A stretch of 48,953 bases of DNA. Origin: Anaerolineales bacterium (lineage in GTDB: Bacteria; Chloroflexota; Anaerolineae; Anaerolineales; UBA11858). Location: the NCBI GenBank assembly GCA_018335275.1, contig JAGXKM010000007.1, positions 1-48,953 of the forward strand, written 5' to 3'. A program made the position numbers and the translations under genes. The notes below the pieces were generated by a model that was not told where the DNA came from, searched no databases, and was given only the letters and a program-made list of their open reading frames with translations. Positions 26,204-34,166 of this stretch are shown one piece after another. How positions within the stretch are numbered: position 1 is the first letter of the stretch; every line of letters begins with the position of its first letter.

Positions 26204-26968
26204 TCACCGAAAGGTGAGGATGAGCCAGACCAGGGCCAACAGTAAAAGAGCCATGATCAGGAACACCACATTCGCCAGATCACGGGAACGTTTATCCTTA
26301 AGTTCCACAAGAGGAAAGTTCCCCTCCAGCTGGAAGAGAGGGCCAGCAAACCAGGTGAAGGCCACTCCTCCCAATAACCCCCCAATATGCCCCCAGTTGT
26401 CAATTCCCGGGGATAAACCGATGAGCAGGTTAATCAAAGCCACCTGGATGATCTGCCGCAGAGCTCCTTTAAAGCGCTCTCCTAAGAGATCGCGGTGCTG
26501 GTAAATAAATATCCCCTCCGCACCTAATAGCCCAAAGATCGCCGTCGAGGACCCCAATGAAGAAGCCTGGGTGAGCATGAACGAGAAAACGTTTCCAGTC
26601 AACCCGCTGATGATATATAAAGCCAGAAAGCGAGTGTGGCCAAAATAACGCTCCAACCGCCGCCCCAAAATATACAGGGCATACATGTTGAAGCCCAGGT
26701 GAAGGATGGAGCCGTGTAAGAGCATGGGAGTCAGTAAACGCCAATACTGCCCAGATTCAATGAGTCGATTATCCTTCACCCCGTATGCGGCAGGGAGATC
26801 CAGATCTAAGAATACCCGCGTGCCCACCTGGATCAAAAAGAAAAAGATGGATAAAGCCAGTAAGGTATAGGTGACATGAGGTTCCGTTTGGGGAGTTTGA
26901 ATGCGGGGTTGCGGGGCGGCTTCCGCGCCCATTCCTTTCCCGGTTCTCTCCATTTCGCTTTCAGTCAT
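26204..26968 (-). CDS. Rhomboid-family intramembrane serine protease
   Basis: A 254-residue protein with a soluble N-terminus (about 1-32) and six or seven membrane segments. Catalytic parts: the oxyanion Asn in HLGFNMYALYILG (N94), the serine in GSSTAIFGLLGA (S141) and the histidine in NWGHIGGLLGG (H194). The usual GxSG box is GSST here, with Thr in place of the second Gly; the serine itself is in place. Rhomboids cut membrane proteins within or near the bilayer. The ATG overlaps the gmk stop (ATGA), so translation is coupled to gmk. Substrate unknown. Confidence 0.9.
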   Translation of the reverse strand: MTESEMERTGKGMGAEAAPQPRIQTPQTEPHVTYTLLALSIFFFLIQVGTRVFLDLDLPAAYGVKDNRLIESGQYWRLLTPMLLHGSILHLGFNMYALYILGRRLERYFGHTRFLALYIISGLTGNVFSFMLTQASSLGSSTAIFGLLGAEGIFIYQHRDLLGERFKGALRQIIQVALINLLIGLSPGIDNWGHIGGLLGGVAFTWFAGPLFQLEGNFPLVELKDKRSRDLANVVFLIMALLLLALVWLILTFR

Positions 26969-27594
26969 AATTCAACGCTTCGCGGGTCTACCCGGTGCTG
27001 CTCCGCTTCGATGATAGCCTCAATGACATCGACCGTCTCGTCAAGCTCGCCCTCCCGATTGATGACCACATAATCAAACCACTCCATTTGTTTGAGCTCC
27101 TGGCGGACGGTTTGGAGGCGTATTTTTAGGCTCTCATCGTCTTCCGTCTCACGATTCTTCAAACGGCTCACCAGCTCTTCTTCATTCTGAGCGGTCAAAA
27201 AAATCAGAAGCGCGTCCGGGACCAGATTCCGCACTGTCTCCGCTCCCTGGACATCCACGCGCATGACGACATGTTTTCCACTTTCCAACCCTTTCCTGAC
27301 CTGCGCTTTAGGAATACCTTTGTATTGATCATAAACCACCGCGTACTCCAAAAGGTCCCCCCTTTCGATCATCTCCTCAAACTCCACCTCGGAAACAAAA
27401 AAGTAATCCACGCCGTGCTCCTCATCAGGACGGGGGGGACGCGACGTGGCAGTGATCACAAAATGCAAGGGCAGGTCGCGCTCTTTCAACTCTGCAATCA
27501 CCGAGTCCTTACCTACCCCGGAAGGACCGGAAATCACAATCAGCAAAGGATCCGGAGGGTTGGGATGAAAACGGTTGGAGGGGAAATCGCTCAT
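26965..27594 (-). CDS. gmk: Guanylate kinase
   Basis: Phosphorylates GMP to GDP with ATP. About 209 residues from the ATG at 27594: P-loop ISGPSGVGKDSVI, GMP-binding signature TSRPPRPDEEHGVDYFFVS, and the lid/core segments EYAVVYDQYKGIPK and FLTAQNEEELVSRL. An upstream in-frame extension is rejected because it adds no family sequence and crosses the divergent promoter. GAGG lies 11 bases before the ATG. Overlaps the rhomboid gene downstream by four bases. Confidence 0.96.
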   Translation of the reverse strand: MSDFPSNRFHPNPPDPLLIVISGPSGVGKDSVIAELKERDLPLHFVITATSRPPRPDEEHGVDYFFVSEVEFEEMIERGDLLEYAVVYDQYKGIPKAQVRKGLESGKHVVMRVDVQGAETVRNLVPDALLIFLTAQNEEELVSRLKNRETEDDESLKIRLQTVRQELKQMEWFDYVVINREGELDETVDVIEAIIEAEQHRVDPRSVEL

Positions 27595-27622
27595 TTGAAA
27601 TTCGTCCTCATTTAGATATAAT
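27595..27622 (+). promoter_or_regulatory. Promoter of the FmdB-type gene
   Basis: -35 TTGAAA (27595-27600), 16-base spacer, -10 TATAAT (27617-27622). It starts immediately next to the gmk start codon on the opposite strand, so the two transcription units share only about 70 bases. Confidence 0.7.
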
Positions 27623-27665
27623 GTTTTTGATAGTCCTGCCAAAAAAATCCCGGGAGGAAAACATC

Positions 27666-28058
27666 ATGCCTACATACCAATATCGGTGTAAAGAGTGCAG
27701 GGAATCTTTTACCCTTTTCATGACATATGAAGAGTTTGATCATCGGGACGTGCATTGTCCTCACTGCCAAAGTCCCCAGGTCGACCGTGTGATCGGATCG
27801 GTACGGGTCGCACATTCCAGCGAAAGCCGTCTGGAAGATCTGGCTGATCCCGCTGCATTGGCCAAGATGGAGGACGACCCCAAAGCTATGGGGAAAATGA
27901 TGCGCCAGATGAGTGACGAAATGGGAGAAGATATGGGTCCCGAATTTGATGAAGTCGTCGATCGTTTGGAACGGGGCCAAAGCCCAGAGGAGATTGAAAA
28001 AGACCTCCCTGACCTCGGGTCAGGAGGCGAAGAGTTCGACAACCCATCTCCCTTGTAG
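27666..28058 (+). CDS. FmdB-type zinc ribbon protein
   Basis: A 130-residue protein starting MPTYQYRCKECRESFTLFM and continuing VHCPHCQSPQVDRVIG, the FmdB/CxxC regulatory-protein zinc ribbon (about 1-45) with cysteine pairs at 8/11 and around 32/35. The remainder is acidic and helical (MGKMMRQMSDEMGEDMGPEF), probably an extended helix. The family is named after an amidase regulator but no clear molecular role is established. The ATG at 27666 has GGGAGG nine bases upstream. It is a single plus-strand gene among minus-strand nucleotide kinases. Confidence 0.85.
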   Translation: MPTYQYRCKECRESFTLFMTYEEFDHRDVHCPHCQSPQVDRVIGSVRVAHSSESRLEDLADPAALAKMEDDPKAMGKMMRQMSDEMGEDMGPEFDEVVDRLERGQSPEEIEKDLPDLGSGGEEFDNPSPL

Positions 28059-28122
28059 CCCATTGTACTATAAGAATTAAGGGCCGAAATTCGCTGCGTT
28101 CCCTGTCCCGGCGCACCGCCAT

Positions 28123-28776
28123 TCAGGACCCTGATCTCCCGCGCAGCCGTTCCAGTACGATGGCGAGAATCTGTTCCTGCACTGTATCAAAGGAACGTTC
28201 CGCATCGACCACCACCCATCGCTCTGGTTCCGCTCCCGCCAACTGTAAATAGCCATTTCTCACCCGCTGGTGGAAATCCAGATCTAAAGCATCTAATCGG
28301 TTCAAGTTTCCCGCTTTGTTTCTCCGCATTAAACCCAGGGCGGGATCAAGATCAAGCAAGATTGTCAAATCTGGCTCTAACCCCCCGGTCGCGTAGTGAA
28401 TGATTTCCCGCAGAGGCGTCAAATCATTTTGATGTCCAAAGCCCTGATAGGCCAGCGTGGAGTCCGCAAAACGGTCACATAAAATCACCTGCCCTTTTTT
28501 CAGACCCGGCTTAATGACCTCTTCCACGAGTTGAGCCCGGGATGCCTGGAGCAGTAAAGCCTCCGTACGGTCCACCATGGCTGTGTTTTCCAAGTCCAGA
28601 ATCGTGTTCCGGATTTGATCCCCGATCGGCGTCCCTCCCGGTTCGCGCGTTTTCCGGACAGGGTATCCTTCCTCGATCAGGGCCGCAGCCAAAGGCTGCA
28701 ACTGGGCCGTCTTCCCACTCCCCTCAGGCCCTTCCAAGGTGATGAACATCCCCGTCTTTTTTTGGTCCATGACCAT
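28123..28776 (-). CDS. tmk: Thymidylate kinase
   Basis: Phosphorylates dTMP to dTDP. 217 residues with P-loop ITLEGPEGSGKTAQLQ (about 12-27), the DRY-like motif CDRFADSTLAYQGFG and the lid-side LLDLDPALGLMRR. The ATG at 28776 has AGGGAG seven bases upstream. It lies 56 bases after the R3H ATPase gene in the same direction. Function is secure. Confidence 0.95.
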   Translation of the reverse strand: MVMDQKKTGMFITLEGPEGSGKTAQLQPLAAALIEEGYPVRKTREPGGTPIGDQIRNTILDLENTAMVDRTEALLLQASRAQLVEEVIKPGLKKGQVILCDRFADSTLAYQGFGHQNDLTPLREIIHYATGGLEPDLTILLDLDPALGLMRRNKAGNLNRLDALDLDFHQRVRNGYLQLAGAEPERWVVVDAERSFDTVQEQILAIVLERLRGRSGS

Positions 28777-28832
28777 TTAATCACTCCCTGTACTTCTCCC
28801 CCAACCTAAAAGGGGCGAACTCTCATTTACCC

Positions 28833-30392
28833 CTATTCTTCGTCCCGGAAGACACGCACCCGGCGGTTCGGGTCCTTACCGTAAGAATGGGAGGACAGGT
28901 TCGCTTGCCGGACCATCTGGTGTTGGAGCCGACGAATATAGGAAGTGGCAGGCGGCAGTTCCACCCATCGTTCCCCGTTGAGTACAGCTTGAATCGCGCC
29001 CTGGGTTTGCTCCAAGGCCTCTTCCTCATCCTCACTTAAAGAAGAGTCTTTGAGATTAAAGACATCCTTCAAGAAACGCTCCATGCGTTTGCGTGTATTA
29101 GAACGCAAGACGTAAATGGGCATCCCCAAGTCCTCTGCAGTCATGATCGGCTTGGGATTGTTGCGGTAGTGGTGTTTGAGGGTGACTGCCACAGACGCGT
29201 CCTGAACACGCTCCTTCAGATCAATGGGGACTTCTAATTCCCTGGCCGCCTTTGACATCCGATCCCGGGCAATTCCGTAGGTAAAGAGGGACAGCGTTTC
29301 AAGATCCCCCCTGGCCTGTTTATCCACGCCCGGGGTCTGATACGCGCTCTCCCGCTTCAACCCTGCGGGGGTCTTCTTTAACCTGGCCCTTTGAGGTTTT
29401 TTCCTGATCTTAATCTCCCCGCTTTCTTCGCGAGAGCGGATTTCCGGAACCAGCGGCTCTCCCCGTAACAAGGAATCCACGGCCGTGGCGACATCCTCGT
29501 GGATGGCAAGGCGGTCGCGGGTTTGAATCTCTATCAGGGTATGAAAGGTGGGGTTAGAGCGCCGTTCCAGGACGGTCTTTTGTGTCCCCCGCCGGCGGGC
29601 CTCTTCATCGGAGAGCGTGACCGACTCTATTCCACCCACCAAATCGGCCAGCGTGGGATTGATGAGCAAATTTTCCAGGGTATTGCCGTGCGCGGTGCCG
29701 ATCAACTGCACCCCTCGCTCCGCGATAGTTCGCGCCGCCAGGGCCTCCAGTTCCCGTCCGATCTCATCAATGACGATCACTTCCGGGTTGTGATTTTCCA
29801 CCGCCTCTATCATAACCTCATGCTGTAAGGAAGGTGAGGCAACCTGCATGCGGCGGGCTTTTCCTACTGCAGGATGAGGTACATCCCCATCCCCCCCAAT
29901 TTCATTGGAAGTGTCCACGATCACCACCCGTTTTTTCTCAGCCAAAATCCGGGCTGCTTCCCGGAGCATGGTCGTCTTCCCCACGCCGGGTCGTCCTAAG
30001 AGAAGTAAGCTTTTACCGCTCTCAATAAAATCCTTGATGATATCCGTGGTCCCATACACCGCCCGTCCTACCCGACAGGTCAAGCCCACGATATCCCCGC
30101 TGCGATTCCGGATGGCTGCAATACGGTGAAGCGTACGCTCTAAACCTGCCCGGTTGTCGCCATCAAACTCCCCCACTCTTTGCACTACATAGGCAATATC
30201 TTCCCTGCTGATCTCCTTCTCGCGGAGCACAAGCTCCTCCTGGGAGAATCGAGCGGTGGGAACACGTCCTAAGTCCAAAATCACTTCAATCAAGTCATCA
30301 TTCCTGCCCAGCGAATTGATCGGTTCGCTTAATCCTGGGGGCAGGATGTCGAATAGCGCATTCAAGTTATCTGTAATCTTATGATTTGACAT
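28833..30392 (-). CDS. R3H-domain AAA ATPase (Ycf45/SpoIIIAA-like)
   Basis: A 519-residue protein: N-terminal adapter (1-115), a P-loop ATPase with Walker A LLLGRPGVGKTTML (about 130-145), an aspartate-rich strand VVIVDTSNEIGGDGD, Walker B VIVIDEIGRELEA and sensor region QLIGTAHGNTLENLL, then a long linker and a C-terminal R3H domain (RLQHQMV to SSHSYGKDPNRRVRVF, about 470-515). R3H domains bind single-stranded nucleic acid. Relatives occur in cyanobacteria and plastids (Ycf45) and many Gram-positives; the molecular role is poorly defined. The start overlaps the preceding gene by 14 bases and has no clear Shine-Dalgarno, suggesting coupled translation. Confidence 0.85.
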   Translation of the reverse strand: MSNHKITDNLNALFDILPPGLSEPINSLGRNDDLIEVILDLGRVPTARFSQEELVLREKEISREDIAYVVQRVGEFDGDNRAGLERTLHRIAAIRNRSGDIVGLTCRVGRAVYGTTDIIKDFIESGKSLLLLGRPGVGKTTMLREAARILAEKKRVVIVDTSNEIGGDGDVPHPAVGKARRMQVASPSLQHEVMIEAVENHNPEVIVIDEIGRELEALAARTIAERGVQLIGTAHGNTLENLLINPTLADLVGGIESVTLSDEEARRRGTQKTVLERRSNPTFHTLIEIQTRDRLAIHEDVATAVDSLLRGEPLVPEIRSREESGEIKIRKKPQRARLKKTPAGLKRESAYQTPGVDKQARGDLETLSLFTYGIARDRMSKAARELEVPIDLKERVQDASVAVTLKHHYRNNPKPIMTAEDLGMPIYVLRSNTRKRMERFLKDVFNLKDSSLSEDEEEALEQTQGAIQAVLNGERWVELPPATSYIRRLQHQMVRQANLSSHSYGKDPNRRVRVFRDEE

Positions 30393-31341
30393 ACGTTGTA
30401 TTTTTATCTTCTGACTTTACGAAAGGCGTCGTCACATCTGGTTGGGTTTCAAACGCTCCTACCTGATAGGGCTGCTTGGCTCGAAAGTGAACAGCAACAT
30501 GTTTGACCATCGCAAGCTGAAAAGCACACTGTACTGCGCCCACCCGTTCAAGGGCAGAGATGAGCTTTTTTTGATAGGTGCGGACCCGGAAAAAGGTTTT
30601 TTTCCGGACGTGGTGGGGTAATTTCTCACATAAAGCTGCGATATGATCTTCCAGGTTGGATTCCGCGGGGTCGATAATCAGGTCCAATAAAACCCCTTTG
30701 GGGCCCTGATGGAAAACCGCAAATCCCACAAGCTCACCGTCCGCCCAAAAACTAAACCCCTGGAGATCCTCCACCCGGGGCGGCGCTTCCACGCGCTGCA
30801 CATCGCGGGGGATGACCTTGCGGTATAAACGCTGGATCGCTTCACCTTCCCCTTCCGAAAAAGGGGTCCAGCCGGGCTGGGAGCGATCGTGCGTCAGCGT
30901 CCCGGGTACCATCCATATCCACTGCTCAGCATACGCGCGGAATCCACTCTGGCGTAAACATTCTTTGAGAGGAGATTCCCGCTGCACCTCAGCCAGAATA
31001 TGGAACGCACCCCGCTCACCTGCCTGTTGGCAGAGATGAGAGATCACCCTCACCATCTGATCCCGGGAATCAGGATCGGCGGGCGCCAGAAACGTGAGCT
31101 GAGCTGAATGTTTCCCTGGCGCGCGGTAGATCTGGCCTACGGCAGGAGATGAATCCTCCACTGCGGATTGCCAGGTGGTAAAAAACCCGCTCCTGGGAAA
31201 CACCAAAGAAAGCAGCACGCTGGAAAACATCCCCGGGGCGTAGGTCAGGCGGAGGGCGTTATCCAAAAAAACCGCCTGATCCCGATATCGAATAAATGCC
31301 AACACATCACGCCAGGCAAAATCTCGAGCCATAAATGACAC
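30379..31341 (-). CDS. GNAT-like hypothetical protein
   Basis: A 320-residue cytoplasmic protein without signal or membrane segments. The middle (about 95-235) has the alternation expected of GNAT acetyltransferases, including FSFWADGELVGFAVFHQG, which resembles the central GNAT strands, but no clear acetyl-CoA loop can be pointed to. The GTG at 31341 is chosen because GGAGG lies eight bases before it; the ATG three codons later has no Shine-Dalgarno at proper distance. It begins three bases after the pdxT stop and overlaps the R3H ATPase start, so pdxT, this gene and the ATPase are tightly linked. Substrate unknown. Confidence 0.7.
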   Translation of the reverse strand: MSFMARDFAWRDVLAFIRYRDQAVFLDNALRLTYAPGMFSSVLLSLVFPRSGFFTTWQSAVEDSSPAVGQIYRAPGKHSAQLTFLAPADPDSRDQMVRVISHLCQQAGERGAFHILAEVQRESPLKECLRQSGFRAYAEQWIWMVPGTLTHDRSQPGWTPFSEGEGEAIQRLYRKVIPRDVQRVEAPPRVEDLQGFSFWADGELVGFAVFHQGPKGVLLDLIIDPAESNLEDHIAALCEKLPHHVRKKTFFRVRTYQKKLISALERVGAVQCAFQLAMVKHVAVHFRAKQPYQVGAFETQPDVTTPFVKSEDKNTTYVKS

Positions 31342-31344
31342 CGC

Positions 31345-31947
31345 TTAGGCCTCCAAGGCCTTCTCCACCATGAAGAGAAAATACCGGTGAACACGATCAT
31401 CTTCCGTTAATTCTGGATGGAATGCTGTGGCCAATAGGTGATCCTGCTGGGCAGCGACGATCCGCCCATCTGGAAGGGTGGCCAACACTTCGGCGCCTTT
31501 TTCGACGGATTCAATCAGGGGTGCGCGAATGAAGATCGCGTGAAATGGGGTCTGGTTAGCGGAAACGCGCGATAAAGCGGGGAAATCAATGTCCGTCTCA
31601 AAACTGGCAATTTGACGACCAAACGCGTTTCGTTCCACTGTGATGTCCATCAGGCTCAATAACGGCTGCTGGCGCTGCGCGTCTTTGGAAAGGAAGATCG
31701 CCCCAGCACAGGTTCCCCACACAGGTTGCGATCTGCCAAAAGCTTTCAGCTCATCCAGTAAACCGAAATCAACGGCTAATTTCCCGATCGTCGTCGATTC
31801 GCCTCCCGGAATGATCAAGCCATCCACGTTTGCCAGATGATGGGGGAGGCGGACTTTTTGGGCCCGGACACCGAGTCTGGAGAGGGCGGCCATATGTTCT
31901 GAGAATGATCCCTGCAAAGCCAACACCCCTATGTTCATTTTTTTCAT
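31345..31947 (-). CDS. pdxT: Pyridoxal 5'-phosphate synthase glutaminase subunit
   Basis: Class I glutamine amidotransferase that feeds ammonia to PdxS for vitamin B6 synthesis. 200 residues with GGESTT (about 49-53), the nucleophile in VWGTCAGAIF (C80) and the His-Glu pair in FHPELTEDD (H177, E179). It follows pdxS by 63 bases, in which CCTGCA and TGCAGG (31960-31978) can form a small hairpin. The ATG at 31947 has only a weak Shine-Dalgarno, so it may be made in lower amount than PdxS. Confidence 0.96.
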   Translation of the reverse strand: MKKMNIGVLALQGSFSEHMAALSRLGVRAQKVRLPHHLANVDGLIIPGGESTTIGKLAVDFGLLDELKAFGRSQPVWGTCAGAIFLSKDAQRQQPLLSLMDITVERNAFGRQIASFETDIDFPALSRVSANQTPFHAIFIRAPLIESVEKGAEVLATLPDGRIVAAQQDHLLATAFHPELTEDDRVHRYFLFMVEKALEA

Positions 31948-32010
31948 ATTAACTCGGAACCTGCAGGCCCCGTGCAGGGAAGTCGCGCAGGATAAGATAC
32001 ATCATTGCCA

Positions 32011-32898
32011 TTACCAACCCCGATCGGCAATTTTGTCCTCTTCAGGCATGGTCGAAATATTCCGTCCTACCATGGCCTCGCCCAGATTGCGGCTGACCTC
32101 CGCAAGGATCTCAGGGTCCTCGTAATGTGTGACCGCTTTGACGACGGCATCTCCCCGTTTGGCAGGATTTCCCGACTTGAAAATGCCGGAACCGACGAAG
32201 ACGCCGTCCACGCCAAGCTGCATCATCATGGCAGCATCCGCCGGGGTAGCGATCCCACCCGCCGCGAAATTGACCACAGGCAGGCGGCCCAGGTCACGGG
32301 TTTCCACTACCAGATCATAGGGAGCGCCGATCTCTTTCGCAAAGGACATCAACTCCTCATCCGGCATATTCTGCAGCCGCCGGATATCACCCATCACACT
32401 CCGGGCATGGCGGACAGCTTCCACCACGTCTCCCGTGCCCGCCTCGCCTTTGGTGCGGATCATGGCCGCCCCTTCTCCAATCCGGCGGAGGGCCTCCCCC
32501 AGGTTCCGGCAGCCGCACACAAAGGGGGTCTTGAACTGATGCTTATCAATGTGATGCTCTTCATCCGCAGGCGTCAAAACTTCGGATTCATCAATATAGT
32601 CCACTTCCAAAGCCTCTAAAATCTGGGCTTCCACGAAGTGACCGATGCGGGCTTTGGCCATCACCGGAATGGACACGCTCTCCATAATCTGAATGATCAA
32701 CTCAGGGTCACTCATCCGGGCTACCCCGCCTTGATCACGGATGTCGGCGGGAACGCGCTCTAAAGCCATCACTGCCACTGCACCCGCATCTTCTGCAATC
32801 TTGGCTTGATCAGGGGTGACCACATCCATGATCACGCCGCCTTTTAACATCTGAGCAAGCCCTTTTTTAGTCGCAAAGGTACTGACTTGGGATTCCAT
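32011..32898 (-). CDS. pdxS: Pyridoxal 5'-phosphate synthase lyase subunit
   Basis: Builds PLP from ribose 5-phosphate, glyceraldehyde 3-phosphate and ammonia from PdxT. About 295 residues: (beta/alpha)8 barrel with [31 protein letters not shown], the catalytic-lysine strand VMAKARIGH (K82) and the phosphate-binding end [17 protein letters not shown] and GVFVGSGIF. The ATG at 32898 is chosen because the family begins here; a longer frame to 32979 would translate through operator-like palindromes. AGGAG lies 11 bases upstream. Confidence 0.97.
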   Translation of the reverse strand: MESQVSTFATKKGLAQMLKGGVIMDVVTPDQAKIAEDAGAVAVMALERVPADIRDQGGVARMSDPELIIQIMESVSIPVMAKARIGHFVEAQILEALEVDYIDESEVLTPADEEHHIDKHQFKTPFVCGCRNLGEALRRIGEGAAMIRTKGEAGTGDVVEAVRHARSVMGDIRRLQNMPDEELMSFAKEIGAPYDLVVETRDLGRLPVVNFAAGGIATPADAAMMMQLGVDGVFVGSGIFKSGNPAKRGDAVVKAVTHYEDPEILAEVSRNLGEAMVGRNISTMPEEDKIADRGW

Positions 32899-32967
32899 TT
32901 TCAATCGTACTCCTGAACTACTGGAAACATTTAAACGAAATGCCATGGACAAATCATGCGCATTGAC

Positions 32968-33007
32968 ACCTTGATACAAGGTAAAAATTTCACATAGATT
33001 ACCTTGT
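32968..33007. promoter_or_regulatory. Palindrome array in the pdxS leader
   Basis: ACAAGGTAA (32976-32984) and TTACCTTGT (32999-33007) form a perfect 9-bp inverted repeat with a 14-base spacer. A third copy, ACCTTG (32968-32973), makes a second dyad with CAAGGT (32977-32982) across three bases. It lies between the predicted pdxS promoter and the start codon, so it could be a repressor operator or an RNA stem-loop. Confidence 0.6.
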
Positions 33008-33042
33008 TCTACATGAACAAAACGCCCATGGATTGTGATCAG

Positions 33043-33071
33043 ATTCTACCATGCAAACCAGTGAGAAGCAA
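33043..33071 (-). promoter_or_regulatory. Predicted promoter of pdxST
   Basis: Minus strand -35 TTGCTT (33066-33071), 17-base spacer, -10 TAGAAT (33043-33048), giving a leader of about 138 bases. The rest of 33072-33195, below spoVS, has no clear gene or terminator. Confidence 0.5.
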
Positions 33072-33195
33072 ACACAGGGAAAACCACCCCCTATTCCACT
33101 CTCCCCCTTCTGTGGATCCACGTTGAACACTCTCTCTCCGATGCTGCTCGGAAAGGCGCACACACATTGCGGCGAAGTCACCCCTGGCTCAAACC

Positions 33196-33471
33196 TTAAC
33201 GTTCTTCAACATTGATCCGAATCGCGGTCCGGATATTGCCGTCAATCTCGACATCCACAAACTCGGGAATGCTGATCACGTCATATCCATCCTCGGCCAG
33301 GTAATCACGGGCTAACGCCATCGCCTTGACCGCCTGGTTGACTGCACTGGCACCGATCGCCTGCACATTCGCAAACTTCTGTTCACGGAATATGCCTGCT
33401 ATTGCCCCTGCAACAGCCGAGGTGCGGGAGGTCGCTGAAACCTTAATGATTTCCACATTGTCGGTATCCAT
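33196..33471 (-). CDS. spoVS: SpoVS-family (Alba-like) protein
   Basis: A 91-residue protein matching stage V sporulation protein S: KVSATSRTSAVAGAIAG at the N-terminus, VQAIGASAVNQAVKAMALAR in the middle and a final beta-strand region. SpoVS has an Alba-like fold and is conserved in many non-sporulating bacteria, where its partner (probably nucleic acid) is not established. The ATG at 33471 has AGGGAG six bases upstream; an in-frame extension to 33510 is not used. It has its own promoter at 33540-33568. No other sporulation gene is nearby. Confidence 0.93.
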   Translation of the reverse strand: MDTDNVEIIKVSATSRTSAVAGAIAGIFREQKFANVQAIGASAVNQAVKAMALARDYLAEDGYDVISIPEFVDVEIDGNIRTAIRINVEER

Positions 33472-33539
33472 GGTCCTCTCCCTGAGGTAAGACGTTAGAT
33501 AGTCTCCCATTTCGGAGGAGTATTCATTTTGTGTTATTC

Positions 33540-33568
33540 ATTGTACATAATCCAGCAAGTTTTATCAA
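33540..33568 (-). promoter_or_regulatory. Promoter of spoVS
   Basis: Minus strand -35 TTGATA (33563-33568), 17-base spacer, -10 TACAAT (33540-33545), with a leader of about 60 bases. Confidence 0.78.
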
Positions 33569-33624
33569 GCGAGAAACGATTCCCTCCCACCGCCTGGACA
33601 AAAAGCAGGTTGTAACCTGACATA

Positions 33625-33653
33625 TTGATACACTTGACATTTATGGGTAAAAT
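33625..33653 (+). promoter_or_regulatory. Promoter of the cupin gene
   Basis: -35 TTGATA (33625-33630), 17-base spacer, -10 TAAAAT (33648-33653). Back to back with the spoVS promoter, 56 bases apart. Confidence 0.65.
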
Positions 33654-33662
33654 AGGAGAACT

Positions 33663-33708
33663 GAATCCCGGAGCGGAAAGGACAGCACGCGCTTTGCTGC
33701 CGGGATTC
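33663..33708 (+). other. Stem-loop in the cupin leader
   Basis: GAATCCCGG (33663-33671) pairs perfectly with CCGGGATTC (33700-33708), with a CAGC/GCTG inner stem in the loop. It lies at the predicted 5' end of the mRNA, about 105 bases before the start codon, and could protect the 5' end or regulate translation. No T-run follows. Confidence 0.55.
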
Positions 33709-33813
33709 TGGCCTCACCCAGCGGTCCTGCAACCAGGGCATTTGAGAAACCTACCACCCGGGAAAGGCTCATTCACCCCGGTTGAACAGCGGCTGCACTG
33801 CCAGGAGATACCC

Positions 33814-34137
33814 ATGAAAAAAACATACACATACCTGAAAGACCTGCCCGTTTCAGATCAGGACGTTCCCCCGGACAGCATTCTCAGCCAGACTGTGTTT
33901 GAAGATGGAGGGGTGAAAGTTATCTTGTTCAGTTTCGCGCCCGAACAGGAACTATCAGAACACACCGCTTCCGTCCCGGCCATCCTTCACTTTCTTGACG
34001 GAAATGCCCATCTTGTCTTAGGGGAAGAGGAACAGGAAGCCGGCCCCGGCACCTGGGTCCATATGCCGGCCAATCTACCCCACAGCATTTTCGCTAAAAG
34101 CAACCTCACCATGCTCTTATATCTGCTCGAGCAATAA
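33814..34137 (+). CDS. Small cupin-domain protein
   Basis: A 107-residue single-domain cupin. The beta-barrel is seen in KVILFSFAPEQELSEHTASV (first cupin box, with a histidine and glutamates) and GTWVHMPANLPHSIFA (second box, with two histidines), so a divalent metal site is likely. Such small cupins have diverse or no enzymatic roles. The ATG at 33814 has AGGAGA five bases upstream; the longer open frame upstream is leader. It is 29 bases from the DUF166 gene and probably co-transcribed. Confidence 0.85.
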   Translation: MKKTYTYLKDLPVSDQDVPPDSILSQTVFEDGGVKVILFSFAPEQELSEHTASVPAILHFLDGNAHLVLGEEEQEAGPGTWVHMPANLPHSIFAKSNLTMLLYLLEQ

Positions 34138-34166
34138 ATCAACGCGCTTAAGGTAACCCAAAAAAC

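Noticed and set aside
26027-26245. Possible 72-codon plus-strand gene between rplI and rhomboid
   Set aside because: No Shine-Dalgarno at its start, no recognisable motif, and it overlaps the 3' end of the rhomboid gene by 42 bases.
32999-33181. Possible 60-codon minus-strand gene below spoVS
   Set aside because: It runs through the pdxS promoter and ends in the inverted repeat; Cys-rich random-looking sequence.
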